From positions 62,001 through 126,000 of the forward strand of contig CM007314.1 of NCBI GenBank assembly GCA_000333855.2: a stretch of 64,000 nt of DNA. Direction: 5' to 3'. The first letter of the stretch is position 1; every line of letters begins with the position of its first letter. This document shows, one piece after another, positions 9,495-20,100 of the stretch. The position numbers and the translations under genes were made by a program. The stretch is from Endotrypanum monterogeii (Eukaryota; Euglenozoa; Kinetoplastea; Trypanosomatida; Trypanosomatidae). The notes under the pieces were generated by a model. The model was given only the letters and a program-made list of their open reading frames with translations. It ran no database searches and was not told the origin of the DNA.

Positions 9495-10217
9495 TTAGGT
9501 AGGTGAGCAGGGTGTCACAGTATCTGTGGAACGCAACGTCTCACACGCAGCGCAGCTCTTGGCAGAGGGAGCGTTGAGATACGCGCAGACGTGGCATGGC
9601 CATACCTCTGGCGCCGAGGTCAGATCCAGTGGCTTCACAGGTCGGTCAGTGGAACTCGTGTAGCCAAGACACTCTTTAGGGCTGATAGGTATTATGTCGC
9701 TCTGCTCCACATCTCGGAAGCGTACTCGCCGATTTTGCACGTTGAGACAACGCATCAGACTTTTGTGTGTTTGATGTTCAAAGGAGGACACCAGTGCAGA
9801 CAAGCGAAGGAATTCGTGATCGTCCACAAAAATACGAGAGTACTCGAGTAGTGTCAGACGAGCAAGTCGCTGCACTTTTTTGTGCGCCTCACCATCACCA
9901 CGCTTCATCGCCAAGTGAATAATGCGGCTCTGTATATTTTCATCTTTTGCCAACGCCAAGTGAAAACCGTAGTTGCAGAGGGAAACTAACTGCTCGAGCA
10001 GAAGTAGAGCTCCGTAGGCACCTTCTGGGTGGTCAAAGATAAGGTGTTGTCGAACACTCGACAATACCAGCTCCGGGTGCTGGTCCGCAAGCGTCACGCA
10101 CTCAGTCAAGTATTTCGGAAACCCCGGCCGCTCTCGCTTCGAGACACAGTCCGCAACGACACTGCCTATATTGCGTTTGAGCCTCACCTGCGATACAACA
10201 CCAAACAGGTAATTCAT
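9495..10217 (-). CDS. VHS-domain protein with C-terminal RanBP2-type zinc finger
   Basis: A 240-residue protein from the ATG at 10217. Residues about 20-140 form an all-helical block typical of VHS/ENTH superhelices (YLTECVTLADQHPEL, then GALLLLEQLVSLCNYGFHLAL, then QRLARLTLLEYSRIF). VHS domains bind ubiquitin or sorting signals on endosomes and trans-Golgi membranes. Near the C-terminus WPCHVC...NAPSAKSCAAC gives W-x-C-x2-C-x10-C-x2-C with the conserved Asn of RanBP2/NZF fingers. The Thr-Phe pair that contacts ubiquitin in NZF fingers is Ala-Tyr here, so ubiquitin binding by the finger is uncertain. This combination is compact and unlike the long GGA, HRS or STAM proteins, which also carry other domains. 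Likely role, by inference: endosomal sorting adaptor. Upstream on the minus strand, TTAG lies shortly before the start. Confidence 0.75.
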   Translation of the reverse strand: MNYLFGVVSQVRLKRNIGSVVADCVSKRERPGFPKYLTECVTLADQHPELVLSSVRQHLIFDHPEGAYGALLLLEQLVSLCNYGFHLALAKDENIQSRIIHLAMKRGDGEAHKKVQRLARLTLLEYSRIFVDDHEFLRLSALVSSFEHQTHKSLMRCLNVQNRRVRFRDVEQSDIIPISPKECLGYTSSTDRPVKPLDLTSAPEVWPCHVCAYLNAPSAKSCAACETLRSTDTVTPCSPT

Positions 10218-10267
10218 TTTCCCGCAACTAAGGACTCTATGCCACTCCTTGCTATTGGTCTGCGTAC

Positions 10268-10291
10268 GTGTGTGTGTGTGTGTGTGTGTGT
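10268..10291. repeat. (TG)n microsatellite
   Basis: Perfect TG dinucleotides upstream of the VHS gene. Confidence 0.9.
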
Positions 10292-10411
10292 TTAGATCAC
10301 GTCGAACTTGGAGATACTTGTCACCGCTTGCTCTGCTCCTCAGCCCTCGTATACACAACTCACCTTCATACAGTAGTAGCACCCTTGACCGCCCGCACTC
10401 ACCCACACACT

Positions 10412-10434
10412 CACACACACACACACACACACAC
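10412..10434. repeat. (CA)n microsatellite
   Basis: Perfect CA dinucleotides about 120 bases from the TG tract at 10268. The two could pair as an inverted repeat. Confidence 0.9.
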
Positions 10435-10873
10435 GATTGTCCGAGAAAGCTGGAAAAGACACGAAGCAGTCGAACAAATAAGAGGGGGGAAAAGAAAAAA
10501 ATCGCAAAGACAAACCAGCGAAAAAAAGTGTTCAGCTGTTGAGTGAGGCGGAGGTGATGAACGCAAGAGCAGCGCAATCACCTCCGCATGCGCCGACACA
10601 CGCAGGTGAGGTCAGTATTAAGAACACCACAGAGCTAACGAAGGCTTGTAGTCGTGTAGTTGTGCGGAGAACTACACCGGATGGGGGAGGGGAGGATATG
10701 GCGACGTGTGTGTTCGGTACAATAGCGGAGAAAAAGTATAGAAGCGGGGGGGAGCAGGAGAGGAGAAGGGGGGAGGCCGAGATGAGGTTGAGGGAAAATG
10801 TGATGGCGGATCGGGCCCACAGCTAATGGCCGCAGTGGTATCCCCAGTACGTCCGAATTTGAGGAAGAGTGCC

Positions 10874-10900
10874 TGTGTGTGTGTGTGTGTGTGTGTGTGT
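10874..10900. repeat. (TG)n microsatellite
   Basis: Perfect TG dinucleotides in the spacer. Confidence 0.9.
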
Positions 10901-12390
10901 CGAAATGAAGCTACCTGGTCGCTATCCCTTGGTAAAGTTGGAAGGATCGGGGGAGGGGAAGGGGTTATGATCTTTATTACTCAACTCGCCCCCCCCAAAA
11001 AAAATACATGAAGTCCCTCGAAACAAGAACAAAATGAAGATGATGTGAGGAGGAGTTAATGAGATCAGAGCAGAGCGAGGCAAATAAAGGGGTCGCTCAA
11101 TGGTATTCGCGGGAGAGTGGAAGCGCCCACCTGCCGCTCTTTGAGTGACGATCCAGCAGCAAGAAGCAACGGCGACTGAAGCACGCACAGCGGCACCGCT
11201 CTTGCCTTTGTTACCTCCGCATTGGCTTACGACGAGGCCCATGTAATGTATAACCACCAATTTCATTATTATAGATTGAGAAATATCGTGCACAGCGGCC
11301 ATCACAGATATGCCTCTCGTCACATTGGCAACGAGCGTCTCCGCCCCTCACATCTTCAGTCAGACACGAACACCGTCAGTGCTTCTCATCGATACATGGG
11401 ACGGAGTCAGGGAAGAAACGAAGGAAGCAGTCGCCTCAGTAGTTGACAATCTACCAAAAAAAAAAAGAGCAACGGGGCGATAAATCAAGGTAAGAGATTG
11501 AAGGAATATATATAGTGTGCGTACGTGTCCGTGAGAGGAGGGAAAGAGAAACAAACCCAACAGGGGTCATGTGGTCCACACGTGCTCAAAAGTGTGTGGA
11601 CAGCCACAAGGACGCAAAACCCTCTCATCAATTGGATATATAAATATATGTATCTGGAGAACGGAGATGGTGCAAGGGGGTACAGTGAGAGAGGGGAAAA
11701 AGTAGTTGTGGCCAACGTGCAGCCAGAAAAGGCCTTGGCACGTGGTGGATGCGGATTGCTGTGCGCTAAAGAAGAGCGCTTGGCAGGATCTCCCTTTCTC
11801 GTGTAGAAGGTAGCGCTACATCACACACACACAGCAAAAACAAAATGGTACCTGCATCCTCCACATCCACCCGCATCGCCCTTACTCACAATCTGAGTGT
11901 CATGACTGCTCGCCCAGCGCTGGAGGCATCACAGTGCGCGCCTCAGCCACACACGATGATCACAACACATACGCACCAAAACCATCTCTGTCGGTGATGG
12001 TGCTGAGGATAGCAGTGGGAGATGCAGCCTTGTGAGCAGGCGCAGCGGAGTCCAGAAGGATATGGGAGTAGAAATAAGGCGCGTGGAGGGAGGGGAGAGG
12101 AAGACAGCGACACTGGAGAGCCGGGATACCTGAACGATATTCTCAGTTCTGCTTCTCCATCGCATGCATACGCCCCCACCCTTCCTCCCTCCTTTCTCCA
12201 CCTCACAGGTCTACTCGCTCGACTGATAAGAAAGTGTCATATGGGTACGAAAATCCTTCTCAGTCCCTACCTCACATCAACTCCCCACATCGTTGAGACG
12301 CGGGGCTACATGCACACGCATGCCCACCCAGAAGAAAATACGAGTGCAAGCAACCAGAATACACCAACTCCCTCTCACATGATCCTTTGT

Positions 12391-13443
12391 TCAAACTCGT
12401 ACGGAGGCGGGGTGAGTCACGTAGGCGGGGAGTGAGACGGAGGTGAGGGACTGCGTGTGAACCGGCATCGCTGTCGCCTCCGGGTAGAGGTACTCTGTGT
12501 AGCGACGACTGCATACGTCGTACGTCATCATTAGCAACGCTGCTGGCACCGCGTTCAGCACCGGCTTGCTGCGAAAAAATCCGTCGTACAGTTTTGTTAT
12601 ACCGTGGCGCCGGCGTAAATCAATGAAGAGAGAGCGATATCCTCGCGGCCGCCCACGACTTGTCGAGTTGATGATATGCAGCTGCTGCCGTAGGGATCGA
12701 ACGGGATATTGGGCTGCAATTCCCAAAAATGTAGCGAGGTGACAATAAAGAAACAACACTCCGTTATGGCGGTAGACACCGTCGTAACGCAGATAGTTGT
12801 AAAGCCCGAACTGAAGGGCGAACTGCAGTGAGCGAGCGACAAGTGATACCGGAAAGCCGCTATACAGACCAAGCAGCACCTTCGGTCGTTCTTTCAATGC
12901 TGCTATAAACACATCCATGGCGCCATGAAACTGGCGAGGCCCCATCGCAGCCTCTGCCGTTGCACGCAACACGTCGTACGGATGGCGCACTGTGGCGTAC
13001 AGGATACCCGTCATTGCACCGGCAACAAATCCACGTCGGCTGTTTCCCCAATCGGATGTGATGGGCATGGTGCTCAGTAACTGTCGTAGCGTGACAAAAG
13101 CGGAGAGCAGAAAACAGTAGTCTGCCGCCATCCAAAGGACGGAGCGACCCTGCCACCATCGTGTGTGAAACACCACGCGAAAGAACTGAGCTCGCTTGTC
13201 TGACATATATATCCGGTTCGACTCACCAGGGACATCGCTCAGGAAGTACAGTCGCTCTAATTTCACAATCGGCACTGTGACCAACGCACACCCCGCGGAG
13301 CAGGCCGTGATGACGGCAGCGTGCTGCCCCACTGCAAGTCGCGACTCCGTGTACCCCTGTCGGTGTGCAATGGGCTGCTGGTAGGGAGTGGCAGTGCGGT
13401 AGCCGCACGAACTGCTGTACCCCCTCAAACTATCGAAGCTCAT
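12391..13443 (-). CDS. Mitochondrial carrier family protein, divergent
   Basis: A 350-residue protein from the ATG at 13443. Carriers of this family move metabolites across the mitochondrial inner membrane using three repeats, each with a Px[DE]xx[KR] signature. Here repeat 2 keeps it (HPYDVLRATAEAAMG). Repeat 1 reads VPIVKLERL and repeat 3 reads YPVRSLRQQL, both degenerate. Small-residue and aromatic helices match the expected six-helix layout: residues about 40-65, 105-130, 140-165, 195-225, 235-260 and 300-325. The loss of two signature motifs is seen in outer-membrane or non-canonical members such as SLC25A46/MTCH relatives, so substrate and location cannot be given. Minus-strand T-rich sequence at about 13594-13630 followed by AG leaves no earlier ATG in the leader, supporting this start. 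Confidence 0.8.
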   Translation of the reverse strand: MSFDSLRGYSSSCGYRTATPYQQPIAHRQGYTESRLAVGQHAAVITACSAGCALVTVPIVKLERLYFLSDVPGESNRIYMSDKRAQFFRVVFHTRWWQGRSVLWMAADYCFLLSAFVTLRQLLSTMPITSDWGNSRRGFVAGAMTGILYATVRHPYDVLRATAEAAMGPRQFHGAMDVFIAALKERPKVLLGLYSGFPVSLVARSLQFALQFGLYNYLRYDGVYRHNGVLFLYCHLATFLGIAAQYPVRSLRQQLHIINSTSRGRPRGYRSLFIDLRRRHGITKLYDGFFRSKPVLNAVPAALLMMTYDVCSRRYTEYLYPEATAMPVHTQSLTSVSLPAYVTHPASVRV

Positions 13444-14464
13444 TGGAGAAAAAAAAAATTCGCACACTGGGTGATGACTCCGTTCGATCTCTCTGCACTG
13501 ATGTGCACAAGTCCCTCTGTGCGAGCCTTCGCACCACCCACGCACAGCGTTGCACCACTAGAGTGCTCGCCGGCATATCACAACACATGATAGGAAAAAA
13601 AAAAGCGAGAAAAGAAAAAAAGGGAAATCAAGCTGCAGAAACGTGAGGTGAGGCAAAGAAAAGCAGGGAAGCTTCGCTACAGAGCAGTTCAGTAGATATC
13701 AGACGACACCACCAACGCCCCTCAGAGAAAATGCTAACAGCTTCCGCTCAGTGTAACCTACTGTGAAGCATGTATGTACACATGCGCATAAGCATGGTTG
13801 CCATATCAAGGACAGGGACCAGAGCATGTGCGATCGAGGCATTCATCAAAACAGTGTAACGCGGGTGCAGCTGTCGAGTACACAAAATTTGTATGAAATT
13901 TTATTTTCACGTCGCTCACGGAAACACCCGCCACAGCGCCATCTGCGCGCGCAATGTTTTTTTTTTTCGCGTAAAGTTTTTTCTACATCTCGTCGTGCGC
14001 AATCTAGTTCCTGCAAACACGAAAAGGACGTGCACCGGTCAGAAAGCACCGCCACCACCCTAGGTACCTTCGCGAAAGGGGAGAGAGTCACTGACGAAAA
14101 AAAAAGGAGAAAGGGAGGCAAGCACCTCTGCACAGGTGTGCGATATCTAGATCAGCAGACCAGACCTATTGGGCCACGAGGTCAAACGGCAGGTCTGTGT
14201 TCAAAAAAAAAAAGCAAATATGATATGATCCTCATCTACAAGTTCACCTCTATGACATCTTTGAGGGGGAGAGAGGGTCCTAAACGACCACTACTCCCCT
14301 CTACCACTCCCACTCCACGAAACAGAAAATAGAGACGTGATGTAGCACAAATAAAAACACTTGCACGAAAAGAAGACACACCTTTCCATAGCGGTGCAAC
14401 TCTGCAGAGAAGGAATCGGAAGAAGATGGAGCCCGCTCACCTTGCAAGTCCTGCGTCAAAGACA
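13444..14464. other. Spacer upstream of the mitochondrial carrier gene
   Basis: No credible gene. Several A/T homopolymers (for example 13449-13458, 13593-13602 and 13956-13967) are pyrimidine tracts on the minus strand for trans-splicing of the carrier gene. Confidence 0.6.
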
Positions 14465-16255
14465 TCAAAGGAAATGACTGAATCGCTCCATGAAGGAGTG
14501 GGTGATCTCCTCACCGCGACAACGGAACAGATCTTGGATGTAACTCGCGACACTGACCTCCACCTCGGCCGAGGGGCGGTCCAAGCGCCGCCCACACGTG
14601 ACTAGGTAGCGGGGCACCATGTAGTGAGACCCCACTGTGGAGTGGGCACCACTGGAGGCTCTTGTCGCAGAAGTTCCCGTCACGGAATACCGCTCCACGG
14701 GAATGAGTCCTAGCACCTCCACCAGCCCCTGCACCTCCTCCTGCGTCAGTGTGCCCACCAGCGGAGCTGCCAGCTCGACATGCGCTGTCGACATCACGGA
14801 AGGGTCTTTGGCCAATGTCGTCGAGTATATCGCGTACCAGGCATCCATAGCCAAAGCAATCACCTCCTCTTGGACCTGTGCAACTGTGTCGAGCATTGCA
14901 TCAGCCAAGCCTCCAGCGACAAACCCGCCACCCTCCTGTACGATAGAGCTACCATAGCCCAGCTGCGTGATGCTGCACTCGTCCGCTGCGGACGATGGAA
15001 CACCAACAGGAGCGGTACCGCCGCTTCCCACCTGGAGGGCCACAAAAGACGGATAAAGCGGATTTCCACGCTCTACCGGCACCTGCTTCCCACCACGCAA
15101 TCGCATCGGCCGCACCTTCGACCTGGTACCACGCTCCTTATCGCACATGCCCAACGACTTTGCCTGCTTTTTATGCGACGCATTAAGTTGCAGCGCGAAC
15201 TCGAAGTCACGCGACACGTCAAAAAGCTCCACATCGAGCGAGAGAAGCTGTCGCTGTCGGTGGCAGCGCCTCTGCATCTGTGCCACTGTGCTGCCACCAT
15301 CATTGAGTACTTCAGTCCGCATGTTCAGACACACAGGCACTCGCAGCAGCGTTGGATTCATTACATCAGGGGCTACACGCACGCAGCTGCTCCACAGCAG
15401 CCACATAAAGCCCTGATCATCTGTCTTCAAGTACAGGATGAGACGCGACAAGCGCTTCTTCTCAGTTGCGTGGAAGTGATCGGCGATACTCTCACAGAGC
15501 CCAGTGACCTGCCGCTTCGTTTCGTCGGCGACGAGAGTCTCCTCACTGAGGTGAGGTGCCCCATCAAAGGTAGCGGCACGAATAGCCAGCGGCACGGTGC
15601 GGTCCGTTATTCGAAAGCGATTTGTGCGGCGGTAGACTGTCGTGATGTACGGGGTCCAGATCACCTGCAGTTGGAAATTGTGCCGACTGGTCCCTTCGCC
15701 TTTGGGCATGACAAACTTTTGCAGGACGCCGTCGGGTTTGCGATTTTGGGCAAACAGAAATGTCTGGAGCGTGTCGGCAGTGAAGAACTCGATGTAGGTG
15801 AGCTGCTGATCGCTGTAGGCGTTTGATTTGAGCCGCTTGGGCGAAAGCAACGAGCTCCACTCTTCGTCCACCTTGACGGTGTTGTGGAAGAATTGAGCAA
15901 CGATATCGAATCCCTTCACCGACTGAGAGAAACAGTCGTACATGGTCCTCGCGTCTAACATTGACCCTGGCCGCTTCACGATTTCCCGATTCTTAAGGTC
16001 GTACGTGTACCACGCGCGGGGGAAGTTGTGGTCAAACACGACAGTGTCCGGTATAAATACCGATGACATGGCGTGTTCCCTCCCCTTTACGTTTTTATGC
16101 AAGTGTTGATAAAAATTCGTACATAATCCGTCACACTCGACGGGGTGTTGCCTGATCCAGTCTTTTGTATAAGCGACTTGTATACCAGACGAAGACTCAA
16201 AGCCGTCCGCGCACTGCGGCGCGCCAGGCGGGATAGGTGCCAGGTCCGATTTCAT
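14465..16255 (-). CDS. Conserved hypothetical protein, 596 residues
   Basis: Start at the ATG at 16255; the frame is open further upstream but the sequence there is low complexity. The protein is globular and mixed alpha/beta over residues about 20-330, with regions dense in aromatic residues (PRAWYTYDLKNREI, then LTYIEFFTADTLQTFLF, then QVIWTPYITTVYRRTNRF). A basic stretch follows (about 360-420), then a Gly/Ser/Ala-rich part and a helical C-terminus ending FMERFSHFL. No signal peptide or membrane segment is visible, and no catalytic motif is recognised. The codon structure and length leave little doubt that it is a gene. The pattern of conserved aromatics suggests an ancient cytosolic or flagellar protein, but that is only a guess. 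Confidence 0.8.
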   Translation of the reverse strand: MKSDLAPIPPGAPQCADGFESSSGIQVAYTKDWIRQHPVECDGLCTNFYQHLHKNVKGREHAMSSVFIPDTVVFDHNFPRAWYTYDLKNREIVKRPGSMLDARTMYDCFSQSVKGFDIVAQFFHNTVKVDEEWSSLLSPKRLKSNAYSDQQLTYIEFFTADTLQTFLFAQNRKPDGVLQKFVMPKGEGTSRHNFQLQVIWTPYITTVYRRTNRFRITDRTVPLAIRAATFDGAPHLSEETLVADETKRQVTGLCESIADHFHATEKKRLSRLILYLKTDDQGFMWLLWSSCVRVAPDVMNPTLLRVPVCLNMRTEVLNDGGSTVAQMQRRCHRQRQLLSLDVELFDVSRDFEFALQLNASHKKQAKSLGMCDKERGTRSKVRPMRLRGGKQVPVERGNPLYPSFVALQVGSGGTAPVGVPSSAADECSITQLGYGSSIVQEGGGFVAGGLADAMLDTVAQVQEEVIALAMDAWYAIYSTTLAKDPSVMSTAHVELAAPLVGTLTQEEVQGLVEVLGLIPVERYSVTGTSATRASSGAHSTVGSHYMVPRYLVTCGRRLDRPSAEVEVSVASYIQDLFRCRGEEITHSFMERFSHFL

Positions 16256-17183
16256 TATATGGCGACACGTTTTCTTTTTTTTTTGGTTATGACCGTGCGT
16301 ACTGGAAATAATACCACTAACAAAACGCTCGACAGGGAACGCTCTCGCCCATACAAGCGGAGCCGTTGTAGAGGGAAAGCAAAAGGAAGAGGAAGCGCGA
16401 GTAGGGCAAGTGACTGCACACAGCTCAGTACACGGGAGATACACTCCTCAAGAAGGGGGGTGGGGTGCAACCACAAAAGCCCCGCACAGAATCGCGACAG
16501 TGTCAGCAGTTGCGCTTACAGCTGCTGACAAAACCAAAGTCAGAGAGGGAACTGACCAGCCTTATACGATACGCCTAGGGGGGCCTACGATGCGGAGAAG
16601 AAAACAAGCGCAAAGCGCAATAGGCAGAGATGATCGACGTGATAAAGTACTGTGCCCACTGAGGCCAATCGAGTGCGACGGTCGCGAGAGCCCCTGCCCC
16701 TCCCCCCCCCACCGCCCTCAACACCACCGGGGGACGAGAAGATACGTGAAAATGAGTATGTTTTCCCCTTCACTATTTCTCTGTCCCGTCAGACAACACT
16801 GCTGCTGTTTTTTTTTGTTTGTTTGTTTGTTTTCCTGATCAATTAAAAAAAAAAAAAAAGCGTGAGAGGTAGGGCTTGGAAGAGAGAAATACACAAAGAC
16901 GAGAGTCATATAAGCACGCAGATCCATTGCGCGACAACAACGAGCGTACATATCCTCTCAGAGAAACGAAAACGCGCCACAAAACACCGAGAAACAGAAC
17001 ACAAGAGGATATTGGTATCCAAGCAAGAGAGGGAAAAGTTTAAAAATCAGCTCAGCGCAGGACCGAACATGCGCTTGCTCGACTTCCAGTTGACCCCGGA
17101 CTCCATCACACACACGGACCCCTTCTCAGTGCCATTCGAAATGAAAAGGTGCGCACTGAACACCCATCCTTGCAGCCCTACCC
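16256..17183. other. Spacer between PAN2 and the 596-residue gene
   Basis: No credible gene. Contains A-runs near 16845-16859 and TTTG repeats near 16809-16832. Confidence 0.6.
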
Positions 17184-20100
17184 CTACCTCTCCATTGACC
17201 TGCGCACCGCCTCCAGCACTCCACGGGCTGTGGGTGCACCGCTGTCATTATCATCCTCGTCGCCTTCGGTTGCATCTGCGGCTGCGGCGGCGGCGGCGGC
17301 GGCCATCTCGAATGTGACGACGTCCTTATCGTCGGACTCCGGAACAGACGCTGCCATCTTCTCAAATACAGGCGAGCCCATCGCCGATACGGGCGGAGTC
17401 TGGGGAGTTTCGCGGAACATCGACTTTGTATCCGGCACGTACCAGCTCGTCTCCGCACCTTTGGCCATTAGGTGGTCGAGTACACTCTCGAAGGTGCCCT
17501 CGCTCTTGAGCAGTTGATACCTGCGGAACAGACGCAGCGAAGTGCGGGCATCCTCGATGGAGTCATGCTCATCCTCCTGAACGCTTTCACCGAGAACGTG
17601 ATAGGCGAGGAAGCGCAGCGACAGATAGCGAGAGCCGGGTTTGTGGAAGATCTCAAGAGTGTCGATGATCTGCTTGCGAGGCACAACGATATTGCAGACG
17701 CGGAAGTCCTGCGCAAGACCGTGGCCAACAAAGACTACGCCGCCGTCCACCAGCGCACGCAGCTTGAGGTACGTAGACTTGAGAGATGTGAGGCTCTTCG
17801 TTGAGGCGAGCGGGTCGAGGTCGCCCGGGTGAATACCGCTGTATTGTGTCACATAATCCTCGATTTCCTCGGGGATGTGGACGTAGTCGTCCACGATGGT
17901 GCGCTCATCCCCATCCTCGCTGCTCAGCATGCAGCTCACGCGGGCAAGTCCCATATGCGGTTTGCGTGGTGATACAAACATCTCATTACCCTCCTCGCGA
18001 CTGGCCCACTTGAGAACCACGTACTCGGCATCGATGGCGACCAGGTCGCCGGCCTTGATGTCCGTGTACGAGGACAACGGTGATCTGAAAGCCTGCTGCG
18101 CAGGGTCGCGCAGCAGCGGGCGGGACAGTACGTCGTTCGTCAGCAGAGGGCCGAGTAGGTGCCACAGGTTCGGTGCACGCGAGTCGTCCATGCGGGCGTA
18201 CGGCGGCGTGGTAAGATTGTCGAGAGCATAAAAAGTGACCACAGCTGAGTAGGAGCGCAGCGCTGGCACCAGGCGCTCCAAGTCTTGCATTTTCATAGGC
18301 GCCGTCACGCGGTAATCGTTCACGAGTGAGAAGCTGTCATCCTTTATGCGCTGCTGACTCACGAAATTGCCTGTGTCCTCCACATCATCTGCGAGGTGCA
18401 CTATGTTGCTGTTCAAGACATAATTGTAGTCTTCTTTACCGGCGCGAGAAATCTTAAGACTTGTTGGTGGCTTCAGATTGCTGTGCTCTGGGTTGAGGAG
18501 GAGAACAATAATGGGTGGCAATCTCTTGATCTGCACCTGATCCTTGTACCCTTCCAGTTGCTTCAGCAAGTGCTGCAGCCCCTCATCAACCTTGAGTGCA
18601 GAGCCAGGCACCTCCCAATAGAAGCGTGGCTCGATATGCACACGACCATTTGAGGTAAATTCTGTGCCGAAAAGAGATGCGATGGCCCCTTCGTACTCAA
18701 TCGGCGCCTCGTAGCTCATGAAGGGGTAAGCCCGTTGGTCCTGCAGATCCTTGTGCAGTGTCTCCAGCACCAACCGCTGAGCCAGGTGCATTTTTGCCAC
18801 CGCCTCGTCGCGACTCTTGGGCCGCTGGAAGACTTCGGCGTTGGCGAACGCACGGATCTGCCGTGCAGTCCGAATGAAATGCGCCACAGGCACAATCGGT
18901 GGCAGCGCCTCCCCCTTCATTCCCAACACACTCGCTGAGGTGGTCAACATGTTGGAGAAGATGAACGCGATTTCGCACGTCATACAAAATTCCCTCTTGC
19001 AAATATGTCTCAAAATGACCTTGCGAATGGGGAACTCAGGCGGCTGACACAAATACAGTGACTGGAGGACCGGCGTTATCCAGCACTCGGGGAAGCTGTT
19101 GTCCATGCCGACGACACGCTGGGCAATCTCGTTGTAGCTGCGCCAATCCAGCTTGTGCTGAACGCTGTAGCATACCTGTAAAGAGTCCTCCATCGGGCTG
19201 TACTCCCCGCCGCCGCCGCGAGAAGACTTGTGTTTACGCTTCGTATCCTTGCGCAACTCCAGCAGCGTCTCCTGCGCACAGGCCGGGTCATCACCCAACT
19301 GGCTGTTAAAGGGATATGGGTTTGGCAAGATGGAGCTGAGCTTGTCCTTGGGATCTGGTAGACGGCTGTCTGACCGCATCAGCCCCCACTCATTCGGCAC
19401 GATGCTGTGCGACTCGTAGTTGACGCACCGGAGCTTCTGCGGCACTGTCAGGATCATGTAGTCGTCCTCTGGCCAGTTCGAGGCGAGGGTGCTGAAGTCG
19501 GCAGAGTCCTCAAATCCATCCGCGATGTTCGGCTCTTCCCAGCTGCGGTGATACACTGGATGCTTCGGCCGCTCCGGCTGCACAAACGTGGACATGATGT
19601 AGTCATCTCTGGTGGCGGGGTGCGCAAGAGCATAGAAACTTCCTTTGTCGTTGCCGATGGCGGCGCACATGTTGGATGGGGAAACAGCGACAGCAGTGCA
19701 GCTGCCCTCGCTCAGAGGGCTCGAGGAAAACACCGGCTTCTCCTGATCCAACTGAATAATGTGGAACCCCCCCGGCGACAACAAGAAGGCCCTGTCACTC
19801 GAAAGCCCGAAGCCGTCCTGGTAACGACGCATTTGCGTCACATTACCGGATGGAATGTCTTGGATCGTTGACACCGCCTCCGACATCATCCGTACATCGA
19901 ATACCTTTACAAAAGTCGTTGCTGACCGGTCCGAGTAGGCAGCCATTACCGTGTTCTCGAACACCTCCAGGGCCATAACGCGGTTCCGCGAAGGTGCAAC
20001 CTGCCCAACTAAGCTAAGATCGGTGGCGCTGCGCACATTCACCGTGCCCGAAGCACTTCCCGCCGCAACCCATCTGTCGCACTGCTTCAGCGTAACCACC

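Larger units (their letters stand above)
10218..12390. other. 2.2-kb spacer, mostly low complexity
   Basis: No credible gene on either strand. Frames present are translations of simple repeats or lack codon structure. Contains TG tracts at 10268-10291 and 10874-10900, a CA tract at 10412-10434, and purine-rich stretches. Confidence 0.6.

Noticed and set aside
10922..11323. 133-codon minus-strand frame in the 2.2-kb spacer
   Set aside because: No motif, odd composition, no clear acceptor-ATG arrangement.
14780..15826. 348-codon plus-strand frame opposite the 596-residue gene
   Set aside because: Antisense shadow; all neighbours are minus strand and the minus frame has coding character.
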